DNA from: Arabidopsis thaliana
Taxonomy: Eukaryota > Streptophyta > Magnoliopsida > Brassicales > Brassicaceae
Reading direction: 5' to 3'
DNA: 64,000 nt
Assembly: GCF_000001735.4 (NCBI RefSeq)
Contig: NC_003070.9
Location: 7,502,001 to 7,566,000, forward strand
In this document: positions 55,331-64,000 of the stretch, one piece after another
How positions within the stretch are numbered: position 1 is the first letter of the stretch
Layout of the letters: every line of letters begins with the position of its first letter
The notes under the pieces: model-generated
What the model was told of the DNA's origin: nothing
The model's database searches: none
What the model saw: the letters and a program-made list of their open reading frames with translations, nothing else
Position numbers and translations under genes: made by a program

Positions 55331-55795
55331 TTACATCCAAAGTAGCAAAAGTAAAACCAAAGACAACACATAGAACCCAGATGAGGCAGAACCAATACGG
55401 AATAACCATCCTCCACCTCCTCTTCCTCCGTGACCACCACCATATCCTCCTCACCGCCAACACTGCCGCTGTATCCTCCTTCGCCTCTGCCGCCACGACC
55501 ACCACCTCTTGAGTAACCGCCAACACTGCCGCTGTATCCTCCTTCGCCTCTACCGCCACGACCACCTCCTCTTGAGTAACCACCACCAACTCCATAGCCA
55601 CAACCACCTTCTCCTGAGTAACCGCCACCACTGCTGCTGTATCCTCACTACCTCTACCACTTCCTCGTAACTGAGCCATTATCACAGTGATGCTGCGACC
55701 ATCGAGCTCTTGTCCAGCCAATCCCTCGATCACATCCTTCATGGATTTCTCATCCTTGAATGTGACGAATCTGAATCCCCTTGAGCTTACCTTTG
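55331..55795 (-). pseudogene. Glycine-rich RNA-binding protein (GRP7/8-like) pseudogene
   Basis: The minus-strand frame reads SSRGFRFVTFKDEKSMKDVI then EGLAGQELDGRSITV, the second half of a GRP RRM, with RNP1 altered from RGFGFVTF to RGFRFVTF. The Gly-rich tail (GGYSRGGGRGGRGEGGYSG) is only readable after a frame change near 55630, and another near 55445 is needed to reach GGYGGGHGGRGGGG. The first half of the RRM is missing and the remnant starts about where the RRM intron falls in intact GRP genes. Two frameshifts and the lost start mark it as a pseudogene. It begins about 25 bp after the SOP1 stop codon. Confidence 0.85.
55456..55581. repeat. 63-bp tandem duplication in the GRP pseudogene
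   Basis: Positions 55456-55518 and 55519-55581 match except for a couple of bases. Each encodes one Gly/Tyr/Ser-rich unit in the minus-strand Gly-rich frame. Confidence 0.9.
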
Positions 55796-55821
55796 TACTC
55801 ACCAAAACAAACTGATGCTTC

Positions 55822-58800
55822 TTACTGCATCAGAGCTACTGGTGTGATTAGATTGTATATTGAGATTAGTGATTCACTGTCACTGGAGATAGATTGCACG
55901 GTGGCTGGATCATTGTCATCACCGGCTTCATACTCAGCAGTGCCAAGGGTTATAAAATCGAGGCTTTCCATTCCAAAAACTTCACTGTCAGTAGAACGCC
56001 TATTGAATACCATTGGCTCAGACTCGGAAAGGATGTTGTGAAGTGAACTAAAGTAACGCCTACGGGCATTTTTCTGTGATGGTTCGTTTGTTCTTTTTCT
56101 CTTTCTTCCTTTGCTTTGGTTCTTGGGGTGGTGGAGCTTGCATTTCAATCCTTGAGAGCATGATCCAGTGGCTTCGAAAACCGGGCAGTTGTAGGAATGC
56201 TTCTTCCGACACTGTGACCATTATGTAGAGACAATCCGCAATCTTCATCATGTGTTTGCGAATTGAGATGGAGAAAAAAAATGTATGACATAAAGCCAGA
56301 GAGGGATCTCTTTCCCTTATACTCCTTATGGTATTAGTATACTTAATATGCTACTGAAGTAATCAAAAGAATTAGATAGGATCAAGGGCACTAAGAGAGT
56401 CACTAGCAGTGCAAAGGAAAGGTGGATATGCATGTCAACACGTATTAGATGCCAATTTTAAGTGGAATCCTTACCTCGTCTCCTTCGGAACAGTATCCCT
56501 TTAAAAACCCATCACATATAGGGGCGATCGGATTGACATGCACATGCCTATATGGACATGCCTCATTGTTGCATAGGCCTGCATTATAGGTATTAGTATT
56601 GTGAGTAGCCGCAATGGGATCTTAGTACAGTGGAAATTCTTACCTTGCAGATAATAAGAACAATCAGGCATCCTTTCTGGAATGACCTGTGGAAGAAATA
56701 AGTTATCCAGTTAGAGATTTCTGTAAGTACAATTATGCAGCAATGACTTAGTAGGAAAACCTTGTGAGTCAATTTGCAATTTGCATTTGCACACAATCCA
56801 TTCAAAAATTTGGTGCAAACAGCAATTTTCGAGGGATCATGAACATAGGGACATTTTCCGTCATCTTTGTTGCATTTCCCAAATCTTGTGAAAAACTGGC
56901 AGTACTTCTTCTTTTTAGCCAACCGCAACCGGGCATTGTGCAGGCTCCATCTGACTTTCTCATTTGCCAACACACGAGTTCGTTTCTTTGGATCTCTGAC
57001 AAGCTGGTTACCATTCCCGAACCGAACATATCTGCAAAAATAGATTCAAATGTTCAATTGAGGCTCCAGAATGTGGAGTATATAAATAGATAAAATGCAT
57101 TGAGAATTACGTACTCTTCATTGCCGATCACCAATCTCTTTGGGATAAACGGTCTTTTCACACCCTTTCCATTTTCAGAAGGTCCAGAGCACGGTGAATC
57201 AACATCTAACAAAAATTTATGTTTAAGCTAATGAGAGATACACAAGGGTAAGACTTATACAACGAGAGAGTTCTCAAATCCGATCAAAACATTTTGTTGA
57301 GAATCATCAATCACCTAGAGGGTGTGACCAGTATATAACACGTGTGTGTGTGTGTGTCTGTCAGTTTTCGTATATTCATTTCACATCAACGATATCAAAC
57401 TATAGCATTCATGAGTTTTTAACTTAAGAATATCCTACCAGATATTCTCTGAAGAGTTCGTCTTGAAGAGTCCATTTTATAACGAAGGGAACCAAACCTG
57501 AAAACGCGCTCCCCTGAAAACCAGAAATCAATTATAAAAAACTTGAGGTTTGCTGGAAACAGAGTCATCCGGCCATCTCAAAAATGGCAAGAAAATAAAT
57601 TCAAAAGAAGGGAACCAAATAGGTCATGGATATCGTGAACCAACTTACGTGCCAGATGGTTTCTGCTCGCCGTACTAGTATTATTTTGTCCAGATTGCTT
57701 TTCACTTTCTTTCTTTGAGTATGCAGCCACAGCCAATGTGGCCTCCTGTACAAATATGAAAAAGATACATTTATTGTCGACACCACATTCAATAGTCCTA
57801 AAGGAGCAATTATTTATAGACTTAGGCCAAAGACACTGAGGAAACTAACCTCATTAGCTTTTCTCGAGTCTCTCTCAATGGACTTGGACCATTTTAAATG
57901 CGACCCACCAACACTTAATACCTTAGATTTTCTGAGGGAATACCCATTAGTTGATCTTGTGTAAATTGTGTGTCTCTTCCTCATCATTGACAACTTTCGG
58001 CTGAAGATAGAATGGCCCTGTTATCATGTTTGCAAACACAAAAAAAAAGGTTGCAGCCCAAGGAAAATGAGCACCTTTAGATGCTAACATACCTAATGTT
58101 GAGAGAAGAACCATTTCGGAAAGCAGACACTGAGTTCATTAATCTTCTCCAGTACGTCACTCTTTTCCAGGGAACAAGTTGCGGCACAATATTCTGATTT
58201 CGCATGTGAGCTATGGGCATTCTTGGCTGCGGATCATTTTGCGTCCAAACCAGAGAAAACTTTGATTGCTTAAATGGTCGCATGACAGCTGCCAATCAAA
58301 AAGAAGGCGAGTAACTTCATATCTTGCTTTTGTTATGGTTAAAAAAATGCAAGAAAAAAAACAAGTATACATAGAAAGGGATTCTGATATGCATGTTACT
58401 GTAGGAAAACACTAGATAGTTTATTCTCAAAAAAAAAAAAAAGGACTAAGCCAAAGCAAACAAATTATTCCTTTTCCTTTTCAGCGAATAAACCATCCAC
58501 TGTTTATCCAAATGAACAGTCCTGATAAGATGCTCAACAAGCGCTAACAGATATTTACTTTGCTTTACATACCAGAGTCAGAGAATGCTGAGCTAGATGG
58601 TCTTTCCGAAACCATGTTTGCAGCTGATCGTGTATCTAATGCATCATCAGGCAAGGAAATTGACTGATTGCAACGGCTCTCTGAATTCCTTACTAGCTGA
58701 TTTTTACTTCGCTTAAAGTACCCATCAGAGGAAGGAATCTGGTTCTGACTTACATCATGAATATCTGAAGCTGCAACCAACTGATTTGCCTTTCTCTTGA

Positions 58801-61800
58801 CATATACCATTCTCTTCAAATTTGAAGAATCCAAGTCAGACGGATTTCTCTTCTGCTGGCAATCTGAAGCATAACCCGTCTGAATCAGTGTATCAGATGT
58901 CTTCAATGTGTCCCCACCAGAATGTGGAAAATTAGCTTCTCCAGATGTAGCAGAATCCATGATAGACTCAGGTAAACCAGTGGTGAGATGATCCGTGCTG
59001 TAAGATAAAGCACATTTTCCTGATGAAGTAGCGATGGCATTTGATAGTTTGGAAGTGCTGCTGTCTGAGGGAGGCTTTGACTGCCTCTCAAGAGTAGCTA
59101 TTTCCCCTGTTTTAACAAGTGAAGAAGCATTATCTACATCAACCATATTGGAAGATCCCGTGCTTTTGTCTTCCACAGTGAAATGGTTCAACTGGATAGC
59201 AGATGGAGGTATTCCAAGGGCAGCACCAGGAGAACCATGTGAGGGTTTTCGAAGAAGACTATTCCCTTTACGTACGTAACTATTATTAGATTGGGCAGTC
59301 ACTTTGGGAAACTTCTGTTGTGTAGACAACGTAGACGACAAAGGCTTGGCAGCTACAAAAGAAGAGGGAGAAGCATCGGACTTTCGATGCCAAGTGTGAC
59401 GCTTTGTGATATGAATTGGAGGGTTAGCATCTTTCTTAGTGTCAGACACATAAGGCAGGGAACTGGGATAACTTTTCTGAGTAGAGTAATTGGGTTTCTT
59501 TTTCCTCTTTTCTATTTCATACTTAGAATTCATAGATGTCTTACTTTGGGGATCCCGGTGTGGTACAGAGACTACATGCTCTTTAACATGGGTCAAAGCA
59601 AATTTAACATCTGCATGTGAGTATGATCTGGACACACGAACACCTGAACCACCAGGAATTTCAGTTCCAGAAACTTGTCCATCAGATGACACTGCTTCGC
59701 CATCAAATGTATCAGTCTTAGCAATGTTCCGTAAGTCTTTTTCTTGAGAGCCCACATCAGAAGTTATATCAGTCAGTTTCGCTATTGGATCACCCATTGG
59801 CTTCATAACTAAATCACAATGCGCCGAAGAACCTGGCTGGGTTAACTCATGGGAGGTCATAATTTGCTCTTGTAAAGTATCTAAAAGACTATCTCCATTT
59901 TGACTCTCTTTAACTCTGTTGGTTTCATCAACCATATTAGCAACATGAATTTCACTCCGTAACTGCCTGAAGCTCAGCCTTTGTGAGTTTGATAAAGAAT
60001 TACATGGAAACACTGAATCCCTACTACCAGCAACAATATCAGTTTCCGGAGTTCTGTGCTCAGAAGTTCCACCAGAAGACTCTATTTTCTCTATAGATTT
60101 GCTAGTTTCATCAACCATAGAAGCAACATGAATTTCACTCCGTAACGGTCTGGACAGCCTAGGCGAGCTGGATAGAGAATCACATGGAAACACTGAATCC
60201 CTCCTAACAGCAACAATACCACCAGAAGGCTTGGATTTCTCTTCACCTTTGCTAGTTTCATCAACCACAGCCGAAACATGAACTTCACTCCGTATCCGCC
60301 TTCGTGAGCTGGATAAAGAATCACATAAAAACAGAGAGTCCCCCCCACTACCAGCAGTAATATTAGTTACCGGAGTTCTGTACTTAGAAGTTCCTCCAGG
60401 AAGCTTTGCTTTCTCTTCATGAGTTTCTACCTCAACGCTTTCAGTACAATTATCTTCCTTATGCTTGATGCCATCTTGAGAATTACTGTAGTTAGCTTTA
60501 ACAGATATTTTGTTTTGTATCTCCTCATTCACTGCCACCAATGGCGAAATATGACAAGGACTAACAGAATTATCAGATACTAAGCAAGAACTGACCTTTG
60601 AAGAATCCTTTTCAAGATTTTTATCTATAGAGAGACTCCGGACAGAACCAATGGCACCAGATGATCCATATCCAAAACGATCTTCAGGAGACAACTTACA
60701 TACTGTTGTACATGGTTGAATTTCGTGGAGACCAGATTCAGTATCAGTAACTGTTTCATTACCAGACATGCCATTAATTCCAATTGCAAGAGTTGTTTCA
60801 GTTACGAACGCAGACAAGCTAGGTAATTTATCACAAAATATGGCAGATCTTTGGCTAACATCTTGCTCAACAAGACTCTCTCTCGCACAATCAGTAAGAT
60901 CTTTGCTAAGAGAAACATTTGGCTCCAATAAACAAGTTTTCAAACCTCTACTATCAGAACCACTATCTACACAAGGAATTTCTGCAGGATGATAAGATTT
61001 CAAAATCAGCTCCTCATCAGGGACAAGTCTCTCGGTGCTTACATTTTCCATACACCCCTCAGATGGCACTGCCATAGCTAAATCAGATTCATCACTATGC
61101 GAACAGCCACCAGTCCTCTCCACAGACAGCACATTTGATGATCCCTTTACTCCAACCTTTGTCAGAGATGAAGAAGTGTCGTTTACACAAGTCTGTTTAC
61201 CTTCTTCACTGTCCATATTGTCAGCCGTTTCTGCAGCAACATTAAGAGGCGTAGTTTCCATGTATCCTTTTCCGCTAACATTCTCAACCGGTGCATTGAC
61301 TGTGTTTTTGCAGTGAGGAAGATTTTTACTTTCCATCTGGAAAACTACACTCTTATCAGGTGACGTGACCATAGGATTCATATATGTCCCAACGGTAAAA
61401 CTGTTAGCATTAGCAAGATCCCCTGACGCACTATTATTTGAATTAGCAAGATCCAATGAAACATTAGCAATGTCCAGAGAGGCAGGGGAATCCAGACCCA
61501 TGGGGCGACCCCTAGAGGAGTCATTTTCAGGAGACAAGGAATCTACATTCTTATCAATCCTCTTGTTGTCATCTTCAATACCACCGATATCTGACTTCGC
61601 CAACACCTTATCACCAGGGTCTTCTCTATTAAAATAGATGGAAGCATCTAGATATGGCTTCTGAAAATCCTTTCCTCCATAACCCAAAGATCCATCAGAT
61701 GAATTAATGGATTTTCTTTCTTCAAACCCAGTATTTACTTCCATCATTGGTATATTCCTTGATGGTATACAATCCATGTCCTCATCACAATCCATATCCT

Positions 61801-63655
61801 CATCACAATCCATGTCCTCAGAACACCCAGAAAGATCAGCGACGGTTGGCCATGATACAGGTAACTTACCAGGAGACGTATTGATTGTTGTCTTTGTCTT
61901 CAGGATTTCATCCATCTCCATGACCTTCGGCAAAAGCGCTTCGCCTGCATTACAATCAGTGCTCGTTCTGTCCAACACATCTTCATGAGACTTCAGTGTA
62001 CTTTGATTTCCATCAATAACACCTTCCTCAGTGGAGCAAGCCTCCGTATTGATACCATGTTTGACATTAATGTCATCCTTGGCCTCTATCAAAGTCTCAC
62101 AAAAACTAGAGATCTTTTCTGTATCATGAGTTGAAGCTTCAGGACCTGAATCGGTAAGTTTGACTTTGCTGTCCTGAACGACACCATTAACAAATCGTAC
62201 CTTGTTTAGCTTACCACCAGAATCACTGGAAGACGGGGTTGAGTGACTGTCAGGTTCTTTTTCATTTTTAGATGCAGTAGTTTGCCTTGTAGACCGTCTG
62301 AAGCCCTCAGAAACCGAAATCTCATCTGACAAATGGGTTCCCAGCTTTCCATTTCTTTCAGTTACTGAAACTTTCTCATTTTTATCAGAAAGCAAAGCTC
62401 TTCTAGCTTTAATAGACCTAGGTGTCACAGACGCACCCGAACGGATGCCTGCACTTGTAGGTGATGCTACGGGCTTAGCTACCAGAACATTCGATTTAAA
62501 TGATATATCAAGATCCACTGGACTTCTCCCCCTTTGCTTCTCCACCAGTCCACGATCAGAATGACCCAAGTGTTCCTTACCCCTATATGAGTTAGAGTTA
62601 AACCTTTTCCCATTACCATTATGATGATTATGTTGCCGAGACCATTCATTCTCTCTACTGTTTTTATAGGATCTTGGAGTTTCAAGCCTTAGCAGAGCAC
62701 TCTTCTTCTGAACTTGTTTCCTAGGTGTTCGATTCAACTCATTGCTCGCCTCTCTCCTTCCACGATCAAAATATTGTTCAATCTCAGAATGATAGTAATC
62801 ATCCTTTTTCTCGGGATAGAGAGTCCTCCCTTCATTACGTGTTTCTCTAGCCCCTTCACGGCTTGCTGATGACCTAGTCACATCTCGACTTACTGTAAGA
62901 CCATATCTGTCACTGCCATAACCAACACTAGAGGATAAAACCCTATTTCCATCACCTAAACCCCTAACATATCTATCGGATTCTGATTTTAACTGACCAC
63001 GGGCTTGATAATTCCCCTCTGTTCTAGTGACTCCAGATTCTTTTCTAGCATATCCAAGACTACGAAACTCATCTCTAGACCTAGAACTACCATCTAAACC
63101 ACGATTAACACCCGACGAGTTACGGCTGTAGTCATACTGATAGTTACGGCTTGGACCATCATCCACTCGGCTTCGACCCGGACCTGAATCCACTGTCCAT
63201 GAATCAAGCCGCTTTTCATTGAACCCAACCCAATCAGACTGAGATTCCGTACATTGAATACTCGATGTCAACGGCTGTGATATTCTTTGAGGCTCATAAC
63301 TAACCTGCTGAGGAATGTATTGAGGATGCTGCTGCTGCTGCTGAAGCGATAGTGGCTGATGCTGTTGCTGGAGCGGTGGCGGATGCTGGTAGTAGTTTGA
63401 AGTCGGCTGATTAACCACCGTATTGGGCGGAAGATCTTGGCGATGATGAGAGTATTGATGGAGGTAATCTTGACGTTGACCATTGCTCTGAGTTGATCGA
63501 CCATATAAATTAGGGCTTTCGGGATGAGATTGACGAGGAGGAGGAGGAGGCGGTAACGGCGGTGGCGGCGGAAGAGGAGCAGAGGGAGGATGAAGATGAG
63601 GAGAGTAAGGAGAATTCCATGGATCGTAGGTAGGATTGTAATGAGAAGAATCCAT
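55822..63655 (-). CDS. SOP1: SOP1, large CCCH zinc-finger protein of the nuclear exosome pathway, ten exons
   Basis: Exons are 63655-58573, 58288-58093, 58000-57850, 57745-57649, 57513-57439, 57205-57115, 57031-56761, 56686-56644, 56578-56475 and 56211-55822. They total 6501 nt, 2166 aa. The N-terminus is Pro-rich (PLPPPPPLPPPPPP) then Gln/His-rich and Arg/Ser-rich; a long Ser/Asp/Thr-rich disordered middle has internal repeats. The C-terminus carries five C3H fingers: C-x8-C-x6-C-x3-H (YCQFFTRFGKCNKDDGKC), C-x7-C-x4-C-x3-H twice (CTKFLNGLCANANCKLTH, CSYYLQGLCNNEACPYRH), C-x7-C-x5-C-x3-H and C-x8-C-x5-C-x3-H. SOP1 is known to help nuclear RNA surveillance with the exosome cofactor HUA ENHANCER 2. 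The last 470 residues match a protein catalogued separately as C3H7 (At1g21570); I read one gene. Confidence 0.92.
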
Positions 63656-64000
63656 GGCTGATTTGGATTTTAGCCTTGAGAAATTTTAGATCTTTTGAAC
63701 CACAGCGTCGTCTTCTTCTTATTCTTCGTCTTCTGATGAAAACGCACGCAACACGAAAACGGCGATAAAAATAGTATAATACACACGAATCAATTTAGTT
63801 CTCGAATCGTTCCGATTTTCGGTAACCGGTTTTTATATCTTCTTCGTAACTCTCTCTTTTCCCTAATCTTATTGGGCCACTGCATTTATTATGGGCCGTA
63901 TTGTATAAGTTTCCGTTCTTCAGCTAAAATCTGTGTCAATTGTCTAGATTCAAATCTACCAAATACACATGTTGCTGACACAAAAAAAAAATGTGGGTAC
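63656..64000. promoter_or_regulatory. Promoter region of SOP1 with two site II-type motifs
   Basis: TGGGCC occurs at 63873-63878 and 63892-63897, 220-240 bp upstream of the SOP1 ATG. Paired TGGGCY elements are common in promoters of plant RNA-metabolism and growth genes. No TATA box is obvious in the first 150 bp. The next gene is not reached. Confidence 0.5.

Noticed and set aside
59034..61988. Plus-strand ORFs inside the SOP1 first exon
   Set aside because: Antisense shadows of a 1694-codon coding frame; Ser-rich codons leave the other strand open.

Overview
The window looks like Arabidopsis thaliana nuclear DNA, chromosome 1, roughly the At1g21430-At1g21580 interval. I infer this from recognising several proteins in a fixed order: a YUCCA tail, SCL1, SWEET1, a GT47 exostosin, the AAE10/AAE9 pair, CML44 and SOP1. 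Introns are short and mostly GT-AG, spacers are AT-rich, and retroelements are small and degenerate. Locus numbers and symbols come from memory. Exon joins were worked out by hand from reading frame and splice sites.

Layout. 0-2.1 kb: the last exon of a YUCCA monooxygenase (+) converges on a seven-exon isocitrate lyase/PEP-mutase family gene (-) with two microexons and a GC donor. 2.1-7.7 kb: AT-rich spacer with small tandem repeats. 7.7-9.5 kb: SCL1 (GRAS, +) with a probable 5'UTR intron. 10.0-11.3 kb: SWEET1 (-). 13.5-16.4 kb: a decayed ClpC-like N-domain gene lies between two diverged direct repeats of about 560 bp. 17.1-19.4 kb: a GT47 exostosin gene of eight exons (-). 22.1-22.6 kb: a DUF506 gene (-). 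24.0-25.0 kb: Ty1/copia remnants. 25.1-26.2 kb: an F-box gene broken by a frameshift in a T7 run. 28.0-30.5 kb: a 91-aa protein and a 323-aa protein with an MGCC lipidation signature (both -).

32.5-41.4 kb is a sparse region holding three small homologous genes (66, 71 and 69 aa, all -) that share promoter blocks and arose by tandem duplication; a further diverged upstream segment has no recognisable gene. 41.9-42.95 kb is an intact, young, very small LTR element: 405-bp LTRs differing at 4 positions, a GACAA target duplication, and only 229 bp inside. The inside carries the tail of a chromodomain integrase and what looks like the whole 3' half of tRNA-Phe. 43.2-48.5 kb: the tandem acyl-activating enzymes AAE10 and AAE9 (-). 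51.3-51.8 kb: CML44 (-).

53.2-54.8 kb: an uncharacterised acidic, probably nuclear, protein (+, four exons). 55.3-55.8 kb: a glycine-rich RNA-binding protein pseudogene starts just after the SOP1 stop codon. 55.8-63.7 kb: SOP1 (-), ten exons, 2166 aa, with five C3H fingers, read here as one gene including what has also been catalogued as C3H7. No operon logic applies. Shared function is visible only within the AAE pair and the small-protein trio, which are tandem duplicates. I found no complete tRNA, rRNA or CRISPR feature.
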